This document shows, in pieces, positions 52,089-60,320 of a DNA stretch of 64,000 nucleotides. The translations under genes and the position numbers were made by a program. Each line of letters opens with the position of its first letter. Positions within the stretch are counted from its first letter, which is position 1. The DNA comes from Synergistes jonesii (lineage in GTDB: Bacteria; Synergistota; Synergistia; Synergistales; Synergistaceae): assembly GCF_000712295.1 (NCBI RefSeq), contig NZ_JMKI01000047.1, positions 62,001-126,000 of the forward strand, written 5' to 3'. The notes beneath the pieces were generated by a model that saw only the letters and a list, made by a program, of their open reading frames with translations, did not search any database and was not told where the DNA came from.

Positions 52089-53418
52089 GATGATCGACCT
52101 CCACAATCCCGACTGGAGCGGCGCTTCGCTGAAAATCAAAGAAGCGGCCTCTCTCGATCCCTTCGAATACGGCCTTGAATACGGCTCGCCGGCGCGCGGG
52201 CTGTGGAATATCGTGCACACGGGGATGCTGCTGCCTGAGAGCCATCAGATATTCGTATGCGCGCAGGGCTGTCTGCGCGGCGTGGTCCTGACCGCGGCGG
52301 AGATGAACGCGCAGGATAGGTTTTCTACGGTGGCGGTATGCGAGAACAACGTCCTCGACGGCGACATGGAATCTCTTATAATCGACGGCGTCGCCGACGT
52401 CATCCGCAAGCTGCCGCGGAAGCCCAAAGCCGTGCTCGTCTTCACGAGCTGCATCCACAACTTTATGGGCTGCGATCTGAAATACGTTTATTCGCAGCTC
52501 CGCGGACGCTTCCCCGATATTTATTTCACGGACTGCTACATGTATCCGATAATGCGCAAGACGAAGACGCCGCCGGATCCGATGATGCGCATGAGGCTCT
52601 ACAGCTTCCTGCCGAAGTCCGCACATTGCGACGCGGAAAGCGTCAATATCATCGGGAACAACTACCCGACGGAAGACTCCTCCGACTTCGCGCGGATGCT
52701 GCGCGGCGCGGGTTACGAAATACGCGACATCACGCGCTGCCGCAGCTGGGAGGAGTACCGGAAGATGGGTGAAAGCCGACTGAACGTCGGCTATATGCCT
52801 CCCGCGCTTCCGGCGCTGCGCGACCTTAAAGAGCGCCTATGTATGGATTATATTTATATGCCTCTTTCCTATGATTACGAAGAGATAAGGAAGAGTATCC
52901 AGGCTCTATCCGAACGCCTCGATATTCCCGAAATAAACGCCGCGCTGCTAGAAGCCGACGCGGAGCGCGCGCTTGAGGCGGCGAAGCGCCTCCTCCGCGA
53001 TACGCCCGTCGTGCTCGACTACACCGCGACGCCGCGCCCGCTCGGCCTCGCGGAGCTGCTGCTGGATCACGGCTTCAACGTCCGCACCGTTTACGCCGAC
53101 GCGTTCATCGCCGAGGAGCGCCCTGCCTTCGACCGCCTGCGCGAAAAATTTCCCGAGCTTGAGCTGCGCGCGACCGTCCATCCCAAGATGGGGCTGCTGC
53201 CGCGCGCCGCGGCGAATCGCGATGAGAAAGTACTGGCGATCGGACAGAAGGCGGCGTATTTCGAAGACACCACTTACTTCGTGAACATGCTCGAATGCGG
53301 CGGCTATTGGGGTTTCGACGGAATTTTGCGCGTCGCCGAAGAGATATGCGACGCCTTCGTCGAAGAAAAAGATACGAAAAAAATTATACAGGTCAAGGGC
53401 TGGGGGTGCTGCTGTTGA
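52081..53418 (+). CDS. Nitrogenase component 1-like subunit (NifD/E-type)
   Basis: A 445-residue member of the nitrogenase component-1 superfamily (PF00148). Cysteines at 60, 64, 87 and 124/131 ([15 protein letters not shown] and [11 protein letters not shown]) match the places of the cluster ligands in the first domain. The C-terminal domain has [20 protein letters not shown], recalling the cofactor-side segment. The protein ends in an odd GWGCCC. It is too divergent from NifD for nitrogen fixation to be assumed. It overlaps the NifH-like gene by eight bases and the next gene by four. Confidence 0.85.
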   Translation: MNEMIDLHNPDWSGASLKIKEAASLDPFEYGLEYGSPARGLWNIVHTGMLLPESHQIFVCAQGCLRGVVLTAAEMNAQDRFSTVAVCENNVLDGDMESLIIDGVADVIRKLPRKPKAVLVFTSCIHNFMGCDLKYVYSQLRGRFPDIYFTDCYMYPIMRKTKTPPDPMMRMRLYSFLPKSAHCDAESVNIIGNNYPTEDSSDFARMLRGAGYEIRDITRCRSWEEYRKMGESRLNVGYMPPALPALRDLKERLCMDYIYMPLSYDYEEIRKSIQALSERLDIPEINAALLEADAERALEAAKRLLRDTPVVLDYTATPRPLGLAELLLDHGFNVRTVYADAFIAEERPAFDRLREKFPELELRATVHPKMGLLPRAAANRDEKVLAIGQKAAYFEDTTYFVNMLECGGYWGFDGILRVAEEICDAFVEEKDTKKIIQVKGWGCCC

Positions 53419-54551
53419 AACAGACCTGCGCTATTCTGTCGACCTACGCGGCCGACGTTTCCGGCGTCTGCTCGGCGCTCTACGAAATGGGCGGGATGAC
53501 CGTGATGCACGACGCCTCAGGCTGCAATTCGACCTACAACACGCACGACGAGCCGCGCTGGTACGATATGCCGTCGATGGTCTTCATCTCGGCTCTCGCC
53601 GAGGTCGACGCCGTGATGGGCGACGACGAAAAACTCATAGGCGACGTCTGCCGCGCCGCGGAAGAGCTTCGCCCGCGCTTCGTCGCGCTCGCCGGCACGC
53701 CGATCCCGATGATGATGGGAACGGATTTCAAAGGCGTCGCGCGTCTGATAGAAAGCCGCACGGGAATACCGACGTTCGGCTTTGCGACGAACGGGATGCA
53801 CTCCTACAACAAGGGCGCGTCTACGGCGCTGGCCGCCGTCGCGGAGCGTTTCTGCGATCCATCGCTTTCGCGGCGTGAGCTGGCGGCGGAGGAGGCGCCG
53901 GAGGTCAATCTGCTCGGCGTCACGCCTCTTGATTTTTCCGTCACCGGCAACGTCGAAGCGATGAAAAAATCCTTCGTGGACGCCGGCTTTCGCGTCAACA
54001 GCTGTTGGGCGATGGGCGACGGCTGGGAGCGGCTGATGGAGGCCGGAAGGGCTCATGTGAACGTCGTCGTCTCATCGTGCGGCGAAGGGTTGGCGAAGGT
54101 CCTGCGCGAAAAATACGCCATTCCAGCAGTGACGGGAATACCGATCGGCGCGGCCGCGCAGCGGGAGCTATTCGACGCGGCGCGCGCGGCGGCGAGGGAC
54201 GGAAATGACAGAAAAATGCCCGCGCCCGACGCGGAAGGCGCGGAGTTTATCGTCGTAGGCGAGCCGGTGCAAAGCGCCGAGATAGCGCGCGCGCTGCACC
54301 GCGATTTTGGAATCGAAAGCGTCGGCGCGATTTCACCTCTCGATTTTCCCGACGAGGACAAGATATTCGCTCAATTGAAAAACGCTCGCACGGTAATCGC
54401 CGACCCGCTTTACAAGCCGGCCCTGCCTAAGGGCTGCCGCTTCCTTTCTCTGCCCCACGAGGGCTATTCGGGAAGGATTTTCAGGGATCAGATTCCGCTC
54501 ATCATGGGCGGAAATTTTAACGAATGGATTAAAAAGGAGCTTTCTCTATGA
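53415..54551 (+). CDS. Nitrogenase component 1-like subunit (NifK/N-type)
   Basis: A 378-residue second component-1 subunit. N-terminal cysteines 5, 19 and 37 (TCAILS, GVCSAL and DASGCNSTYN) lie where cluster ligands occur, followed by FISALAEVDAVMGDDEKL, a typical superfamily stretch. At the site of the third ligand the sequence reads ALAGTPIPMMMG with no cysteine. It is short for NifK (about 520) and close to the size of BchB- or CfbD-like proteins. The TTG start overlaps the preceding stop (TTGA), and its stop overlaps the binding-protein start (ATGA), so translation is coupled. Confidence 0.83.
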   Translation: MKQTCAILSTYAADVSGVCSALYEMGGMTVMHDASGCNSTYNTHDEPRWYDMPSMVFISALAEVDAVMGDDEKLIGDVCRAAEELRPRFVALAGTPIPMMMGTDFKGVARLIESRTGIPTFGFATNGMHSYNKGASTALAAVAERFCDPSLSRRELAAEEAPEVNLLGVTPLDFSVTGNVEAMKKSFVDAGFRVNSCWAMGDGWERLMEAGRAHVNVVVSSCGEGLAKVLREKYAIPAVTGIPIGAAAQRELFDAARAAARDGNDRKMPAPDAEGAEFIVVGEPVQSAEIARALHRDFGIESVGAISPLDFPDEDKIFAQLKNARTVIADPLYKPALPKGCRFLSLPHEGYSGRIFRDQIPLIMGGNFNEWIKKELSL

Positions 54552-55639
54552 AAAAGTTTATTGCTTTACTTATCTGTGCAGCGCTGTTGACGATTTCGGC
54601 GGGCGCGGAAGCGTCGCACATTATAACGGACCACGCCGGCGACAGCGTCGCCGTGCCGGAAAAGATCGAGCGCATCGCGGTGGCGGGGATACTGCCGTTC
54701 CCGTCGGTGCTCACGGTGTTTTTAGGCTCGGCTGAGAAGCTCGTCGGCATACCGCCTGCGTCGATGGGCGCGGCGAAGGCCGGCCTGCTGGGTGAAATTT
54801 TCCCCGAGATACTGAAGGCTGAGACGAATTTCACGTCTGGGCTCGACCTCAACATCGAAGAGTTGATGCGCCTGCGTCCGGACATAGTCTTTTACCTCGC
54901 CGGCAACAAGGAGATGGGCAGAATGATAAAAAACGCCGGCTTGACCGCCGTGGCGATATCGCCGACTAAATGGGATTACGATGTGATGCGCACGTACGAC
55001 GAATGGATAAAGACGCTGAGCTCCATCTTCCCGGAGAACAAAAAGGCGGAAGCCGCCTCCTCGTACAGCCGGGGCATCTACGGCGACGTGCAGAAGAGGG
55101 TGAAGAACGTTATGCCGGAAGAGCGCAAAAAAGTCCTCTTCCTCTTCCAGTACGACGACAAGCGCATGGTGACGTCGGGGCGCAGCTTCTTCGGGCAATA
55201 CTGGTGCGACGCCATAGGCGCCAAGAATGCGGCCGAGGAGGTGCCGGCGGACAACGCTAACGCCGTCATCACGATGGAGCAGGTATATAGGTGGAATCCC
55301 GACGTGATCTTCATAACGAACTTCACGCCGGCGATGCCGGACGATCTATACAACAACAGGATAGGCGGCGACAACTGGTCCAATGTGGCGGCCGTGAAGA
55401 ACCACGCGGTCTACAAGATGCCTCTCGGCATGTACCGCTCTTACACGCCCGGCGCGGACACGCCGATAACCTTCATGTGGATGGCTCAGAAGGTCTACCC
55501 CGAGCTCTTCGGCAAGATAAACGTGGAGAGGGAGGCCTATTCATATTACAAAAAGATTTTTGGAATCACCCTAACGGACAAACAGCTGAAGGGTATCTTC
55601 AATCAGGGGCGCGCCTCCGCCGAAGGCTTCAGACAGTAG
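54548..55639 (+). CDS. Periplasmic substrate-binding protein of the FepB/BtuF class
   Basis: A 363-residue binding protein (PF01497) with a cleavable signal peptide (about 1-22, ending AEA) and no lipobox cysteine, so it should be free in the periplasm. The two lobes are joined by one long helix, as in cluster A-II receptors for siderophores, heme and cobalamin: IERIAVAGILPFPSVL and IEELMRLRPDIVFYL mark the first lobe, and MEQVYRWNPDVIFITN the second. The ligand cannot be read from sequence. It starts inside the stop of the component-1 gene and is followed by the permease after three bases. Confidence 0.9.
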   Translation: MKKFIALLICAALLTISAGAEASHIITDHAGDSVAVPEKIERIAVAGILPFPSVLTVFLGSAEKLVGIPPASMGAAKAGLLGEIFPEILKAETNFTSGLDLNIEELMRLRPDIVFYLAGNKEMGRMIKNAGLTAVAISPTKWDYDVMRTYDEWIKTLSSIFPENKKAEAASSYSRGIYGDVQKRVKNVMPEERKKVLFLFQYDDKRMVTSGRSFFGQYWCDAIGAKNAAEEVPADNANAVITMEQVYRWNPDVIFITNFTPAMPDDLYNNRIGGDNWSNVAAVKNHAVYKMPLGMYRSYTPGADTPITFMWMAQKVYPELFGKINVEREAYSYYKKIFGITLTDKQLKGIFNQGRASAEGFRQ

Positions 55640-55642
55640 CTG

Positions 55643-56641
55643 ATGCGTGAAAGAACCGCGTTCGCCCTGATAGCCGCCGCGCTTGTAGTTTCTCCCGTAA
55701 CGGCGGTGATGGCGGGCAGATTTCCCCTTTCGGCGCACGATACGATCTCGGCGCTCTGCCCTTGGCTCTGGAGCTCCGAAGCGCCGCAGGTGGTGCGCGA
55801 CGTGGTGCTGAATATACGGCTGCCGCGCGTGCTGCTCGCGATGCTTGCAGGTTCCGGGCTCGGCGTTGCGGGCGGAGCCTTTCAGGCGCTCTTTTCCAAC
55901 CCGCTCGCCACTCCCGATACTCTCGGCGTGGCGACGGGCGCCTCCTTCGGCGCGGCGCTCGGCATTTTGCTCGGGCTTCCGTCGTTCGGCGTGCAGCTCT
56001 GCGCCCTTGCGTCGGGGCTCTTCGCGGTGGCGCTCGTGATGTTCGTCAGCCGCATCCGCGGCTCCTCGTCGGTGATCATGATGATACTTGCCGGCATGGT
56101 GACGAGCGCGCTCTTTTCCGCGCTCGTGTCGCTTGTGAAATACGCCGCGGATCCACAAGACGTTCTGCCTGCCGTGACCTTCTGGCTTATGGGCAGCCTT
56201 TCCGGCACCACGCGCGAAAGCGTGACGCTCGGCGCGCCTCTGATAGTCGCCGGGGTGACGGTGATATGGCTTTACCGCTGGAGGCTCAACGCTATGACCC
56301 TTTCGGAAGACGAGGCCGTTTCCCTGGGAGTAGACGTCAAGAGGACGCGCTTTGCCGTGATAGCGAGCGCGGCGGCGATAACCGCCTCCGTCGTTTCGAT
56401 GTGCGGCCTTATCGGATGGGTGGGGCTGCTTATACCTCACGCTTCGCGCATGGCCTTCGGCAACGACAACAGGCGCGTCGTGCCGGCGAGCGTCGCCTTC
56501 GGCGCGCTCTTCATGCTCGCTATAGACACTGCTGCGAGGAGCTTGACGGCGTCCGAAATACCTGCGTCTATACTGACGGCCGTCATAGGAGCGCCTTTTT
56601 TCATCTTCCTGCTGAGAAAGACGGGGGGAATCAAGGCATGA
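55643..56641 (+). CDS. FecCD-family ABC transporter permease
   Basis: A 332-residue permease with about ten helices, of the family that imports iron chelates, heme or cobalamin. Typical motifs are LPRVLLAMLAGSGLGVAGGA, FQALFSNPLATPDTLGVATG and CGLIGWVGLLIPHASRM, the last forming the contact with the ATPase. It starts three bases after the binding-protein stop and overlaps the ATPase gene by four. A single gene presumably forms a homodimer, as in BtuC. Length and motifs are normal. Confidence 0.93.
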   Translation: MRERTAFALIAAALVVSPVTAVMAGRFPLSAHDTISALCPWLWSSEAPQVVRDVVLNIRLPRVLLAMLAGSGLGVAGGAFQALFSNPLATPDTLGVATGASFGAALGILLGLPSFGVQLCALASGLFAVALVMFVSRIRGSSSVIMMILAGMVTSALFSALVSLVKYAADPQDVLPAVTFWLMGSLSGTTRESVTLGAPLIVAGVTVIWLYRWRLNAMTLSEDEAVSLGVDVKRTRFAVIASAAAITASVVSMCGLIGWVGLLIPHASRMAFGNDNRRVVPASVAFGALFMLAIDTAARSLTASEIPASILTAVIGAPFFIFLLRKTGGIKA

Positions 56642-57732
56642 CGGCCGAAAATACCGCCGCCGAGCCGATGGCCCCCCTTTTTGAAGTCCGCGGCGGCTGC
56701 TTCTCCTACGGCGACGGCGACGTGCTCTGCGATATAAATTTCTGCGTCGGCGAGCCGGATATACTCTGCGTATTAGGCGCGAACGGCGCGGGAAAGACGA
56801 CCCTGCTGAAATGCATGCTCGGCCTGCAGAAGTGGAAGCGCGGCGCCTCCTATCTGAGAGGCAGAAGGGTCGAAAGTATCCGGGCGAAAGAATTTTGGAG
56901 CTCCGTGGGCTACGTCCCTCAGGCGAAGCTCTCCTCCTTCGCCTATACCGTCGGCGAAATGGTGCTGCTTGGAAGGAACTCGCACATCGGCGGACTTTCA
57001 ATGCCGAAGGAGCGCGACAGGGAGGCGGCGCGCGGCGCTATGGAGCTTGCCGGCGTATCGGACCTCTCCGGCAGGCTGTGCAGCAGGATAAGCGGCGGCG
57101 AATATCAGCTTGTGCTGATAGCGCGCGCCCTTGCCGCCGAACCTCGCCTCCTTGTGCTCGACGAGCCGGAGTCGAACCTCGATTTTAAAAATCAAAAGAG
57201 GGTGCTCTCGACGATATCGACGCTCTGCAAGGAGCGCGGTATAGCCGCGATACTTAACACCCATTACCCGGAGCACGCTATGGACATCGCGCAGCGCGCC
57301 CTGCTGCTGCTCCCGGACAGGAGCGCGATATACGGCAGCGCCGCGAACGTGCTGAACGAGGAAAATTTAAAGCGCGCGTTTGAGATCGACGTATACATAC
57401 ACCGCTTCAAGATAGGAGGACGCGCTTACGCGAGCATCCTGCCCGTCGACGGCGAAGAAAAGAGACAGACGGAAAGGCTGAGAGAAATGGAGACAAGGAT
57501 AGCGCAGATAGGAATAATAGTAGAGGACCCGGACGCGGCTGAGAAGATAAACAAGCTGCTGCACGAATACAGCGAATTTATCATAGGGCGCATGGGCATG
57601 CCGTACAGAGAGCGCAACATTTCGATAATAAGCGTGATCATCGACGCGCCGAACGAAAAAATAAGCGCCCTCTCCGGAAAGCTCGGAATGTTTCCAGGGG
57701 TGAGCGCGAAAACGGTTTACTCAAAGCTGTGA
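56638..57732 (+). CDS. FecE-type ABC ATPase fused to a TM1266-like regulator domain
   Basis: Residues 1-260 are an ABC ATPase with Walker A GANGAGKTT (47-55), signature ISGGEYQ (151-157), Walker B LLVLDEPESNLD (171-182) and switch His209. From residue 284 to the end (364) a second domain follows: RIAQIGIIVEDPDAAEKIN, then IIGRMGMPYRERNISIISV and ISALSGKLGMFPGVSAK. This is the pattern of the small TM1266 family, annotated as iron-only hydrogenase system regulator, with a ferredoxin-like ACT/NikR-type fold. The frame is continuous across the junction. Met284 (57487) could be an internal start. Last gene of the operon. Confidence 0.88.
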   Translation: MTAENTAAEPMAPLFEVRGGCFSYGDGDVLCDINFCVGEPDILCVLGANGAGKTTLLKCMLGLQKWKRGASYLRGRRVESIRAKEFWSSVGYVPQAKLSSFAYTVGEMVLLGRNSHIGGLSMPKERDREAARGAMELAGVSDLSGRLCSRISGGEYQLVLIARALAAEPRLLVLDEPESNLDFKNQKRVLSTISTLCKERGIAAILNTHYPEHAMDIAQRALLLLPDRSAIYGSAANVLNEENLKRAFEIDVYIHRFKIGGRAYASILPVDGEEKRQTERLREMETRIAQIGIIVEDPDAAEKINKLLHEYSEFIIGRMGMPYRERNISIISVIIDAPNEKISALSGKLGMFPGVSAKTVYSKL

Positions 57733-57880
57733 TGCGGCGCTTCGTCAGGGCTTGTCGTCACAGCGAGCCCTTCAGCCCGAGCATCATGTCGCCGCCCTCG
57801 AAGAGAAATATCGGCGCGCCCGGCCTCCTCCTCGCGGCAGGGTAGGATGCAGCAGTGGCGAAAAAGCGTTGCACCGCCTA

Positions 57881-57909
57881 TTGTATGGGAGGCGCGCTGC
57901 GGATATACT
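57881..57909 (+). promoter_or_regulatory. Promoter of the metallophosphoesterase gene, apparently leaderless
   Basis: TTGTAT (57881-57886), a 17-bp spacer and TATACT (57904-57909) are followed by the ATG at 57916 after six bases, with no ribosome site. This parallels the rlmD promoter. Confidence 0.6.
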
Positions 57910-57915
57910 ATTGCC

Positions 57916-59055
57916 ATGTTTATGCTGTTTCCGTTCCTTCTTCCTATATACGTGACCCTGAGGCTCCTCCTGCCGCTGCAGCTTTCGGTCCCCGTAAAAA
58001 TCGCCGCTTCCTTTCTACTCTTTGCCGCGGCGCTTAAACAACAGTTCTTCATGCGCTTCGGCGGGGACTTCTTTTCGCCGGAGCTGCCGCAGTGGCTCAT
58101 AGTCGCCTACGGCTGCGCGTTCAGCGCCCTATTTCTGCTCTTTGTCTTCACGCTCTGCAAGGATGTCTTTCAAATCGTGGCTTTGTCCGCGAGATTCTTC
58201 TTTCCGCGGCTGCCGCGTTTTTCTCCGACCTCCCGCGCGGCGGCGGCAATCTCCGCGCTCTCCCTGCTGCTCGCCGTCTACGGTGCTTACGAAGCGCAGC
58301 GTCTGCCGCGAGTCGTGGAGATAAAAATTCCACTAGCGAATCTGCCGCCGGAATTTGAAAACTTCAAAATCGCTCTGCTCTGCGACCTGCATATAAGCGC
58401 GTCGCGGCGCGCGGATTTTGCGCGCGCCGTCTCCGAGAGGACGAACGCACTGTCGCCCGACCTGATACTGATCGCGGGGGATTTTATCGACGGCGCGAGA
58501 GAAGTCAGAAGCGGAGACGTCCTTCCCCTCGCTGCGCTGCGCGCGCCGTGCGGAGTCTTGGGAATCCTTGGCAACCACGAATATTATTTTGGGCCAGACG
58601 AATGGATGAGCTTTTTCGAAGAAGAGCTCGGCATAAAAATGCTGCTGAACGCGCATGCGCTGATTTCGCGCGGCAACGCGGAAATCGCCGTCGCCGGCCT
58701 GGCGGACGAAGTGGCGCGCCGTTTTTCCGGCCGCGAGCCTCCGGATGTGAAGAAAGCCCTTTGGGGAATCCCTGCCGGTGTTCCGATAATACTTTTAGAC
58801 CATCGGCCCGGGGCCGCGAAGAGAAACGCCGCGGCGGGCGCGGACTTGCAGCTCTCGGGGCACACGCACGGCGGTATGGCTCCCTTTCTGTCGCCCATAG
58901 TGAAAAAATTCAACGGCGGCTACCTGCGCGGCCTCTACCGCGTCGGCGCGATGAAGCTCTACGTCTCTCCCGGCACGGGCATATGGAACGGCTTTCTGCT
59001 GCGCCTCTTCGATCCTTCCGAGATAACCGTGATACTGCTTACGGCGTTGAAGTGA
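57916..59055 (+). CDS. Membrane-associated metallophosphoesterase (YaeI/YkuE type)
   Basis: About 379 residues, with four or five hydrophobic helices in the first 130 and then a calcineurin-like phosphoesterase domain. Metal-ligand motifs are all present: LLCDLHIS, AGDFIDG, GNHEYYFG and SGHTHGG. Related proteins hydrolyse lipid A precursors or act on other phosphodiesters at the membrane. The start is uncertain: an in-frame ATG at 57847 would add 23 residues, but a good promoter lies across that stretch, so I prefer 57916. It stands apart from the preceding ABC operon. Confidence 0.83.
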   Translation: MFMLFPFLLPIYVTLRLLLPLQLSVPVKIAASFLLFAAALKQQFFMRFGGDFFSPELPQWLIVAYGCAFSALFLLFVFTLCKDVFQIVALSARFFFPRLPRFSPTSRAAAAISALSLLLAVYGAYEAQRLPRVVEIKIPLANLPPEFENFKIALLCDLHISASRRADFARAVSERTNALSPDLILIAGDFIDGAREVRSGDVLPLAALRAPCGVLGILGNHEYYFGPDEWMSFFEEELGIKMLLNAHALISRGNAEIAVAGLADEVARRFSGREPPDVKKALWGIPAGVPIILLDHRPGAAKRNAAAGADLQLSGHTHGGMAPFLSPIVKKFNGGYLRGLYRVGAMKLYVSPGTGIWNGFLLRLFDPSEITVILLTALK

Positions 59056-59257
59056 TTCCCTGCCGTGAAAATTTCCGGCGCATAAAAGACAGATAATCTA
59101 CCGGCCGCGCTGTCGGAATACTCCGCGTTCGTCGCGCTAAACGGCAAATGTCAGATGCGCGCGGGCACTTTCTGGATGTAAAATATCAGAGGCGGCCGCG
59201 GGCTGTCGTTTTGCGACGGCCGAATCCTTTTGGCGGCGAGGCATTGGAGTGAGCGAT

Positions 59258-60103
59258 ATGGTCGGCGTTGTTGATGTTGGAGGAGGTATGCGCGCGGTGT
59301 ACGGCGCTGGCGTCTTTGATTACTGTCTGGATCGCGGCATCCGCTTCGATTACGGCATCGGCGTCTCAGCCGGAGGCGCGAACATAATATCTTACCTTGC
59401 GGGACAGAGGGGGCGGAATTACCGTTTTTACACGGAGTATTCGCTTCGGAAGGAATACATGGGCGTCGGACGCTTTCTGAAGACGGGAAATTATATCGAC
59501 CTCGATTACATCTACGGAACTCTGACGAATTCCGACGGCGAGGACCCCCTCGATTACGACGCCGTGATGAACTCGGATATCGATATGTGCATCGTCGCGA
59601 CGGACGCGGAGAGCGGGGAAGCCGTCTATTACGCCAAAAAAGATTATAAGAGGGACGACTACGGGATGATCAAAGGCTCCTGCTGCGTCCCGATCGCCGA
59701 CAGGCCGTACCGTTACCGCGGAAGGCTGCTCTACGACGGCGGGCTGAGCGATCCTATCCCGCTCGAAAAGGCGCTTGCCGAAGGGTGCGACAGGGTCGTC
59801 GTCATCCTGACGAGGCCGAGGGATTACGCCGAGAGGGAGACTCTCATCTCTTTTCTCATAAGAAAAAAATATCCTAAAGCGGCAAAGGGGCTTTCGATGC
59901 GCGCGAAACGCTACAACGCACAGCTCGCGCTCTGCAAAAGATACGAAAGCGAAGGCAGAGTCCTCATCGTTGCGCCGGATGACATAGGACGTGTGAGGAT
60001 GTTGTCGAAAAACAGGAACGCGGGAAAATATCTGTACGAAAAAGGATATCGCGACGCCGAAGCGATATCGCGCTTTTTAAAAAGGGGCAGAGGACGCAAA
60101 TAA
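59258..60103 (+). CDS. Patatin-like phospholipase
   Basis: A 281-residue patatin-fold hydrolase. The oxyanion loop is VGGGMRAVYGAGVFD, the nucleophile serine lies in GVSAGGAN (about 39-46) and the catalytic aspartate in YDGGLSDPIP (about 163-172), so the Ser-Asp dyad is complete. The small size and C-terminus resemble YjjU-type bacterial patatins. It is cytosolic or peripheral and probably hydrolyses phospholipids or other acyl esters. The ATG at 59258 has GGAG eight bases upstream; a GTG at 59249 lies too close to that site. Confidence 0.9.
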   Translation: MVGVVDVGGGMRAVYGAGVFDYCLDRGIRFDYGIGVSAGGANIISYLAGQRGRNYRFYTEYSLRKEYMGVGRFLKTGNYIDLDYIYGTLTNSDGEDPLDYDAVMNSDIDMCIVATDAESGEAVYYAKKDYKRDDYGMIKGSCCVPIADRPYRYRGRLLYDGGLSDPIPLEKALAEGCDRVVVILTRPRDYAERETLISFLIRKKYPKAAKGLSMRAKRYNAQLALCKRYESEGRVLIVAPDDIGRVRMLSKNRNAGKYLYEKGYRDAEAISRFLKRGRGRK

Positions 60104-60320
60104 AGCGCCTTGCCGGCTCGCCGACGGAATGCTGTTTAATCTATGAAATTTCAGGTCAAGATATCATCGTCGAGCGAACTGCGCCTCGAAATAAAAAAAC
60201 GGCGGTGCGGTTGAGACCCATGGAAAAAATTTTCGCGATGCGGGTGTGAAATGCCGTCACTTATGTTAAAATGCTATGGTTGAACGTAGGGCGTTGGAAT
60301 ATTTGAAAGGGGAAAATAAA

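Noticed and set aside
51333-54551. A nitrogen-fixing nitrogenase (nifHDK)
   Set aside because: Only the NifH-like protein keeps full motifs. The component-1 proteins are short and divergent, one lacks a ligand cysteine, and no nifB, nifE, nifN or nifV lies in the window.
55762-56637. N-terminal extension of the ABC ATPase inside the permease gene
   Set aside because: It is an Arg-rich shadow; ABC homology starts just after the ATG at 56638, which overlaps the permease stop.
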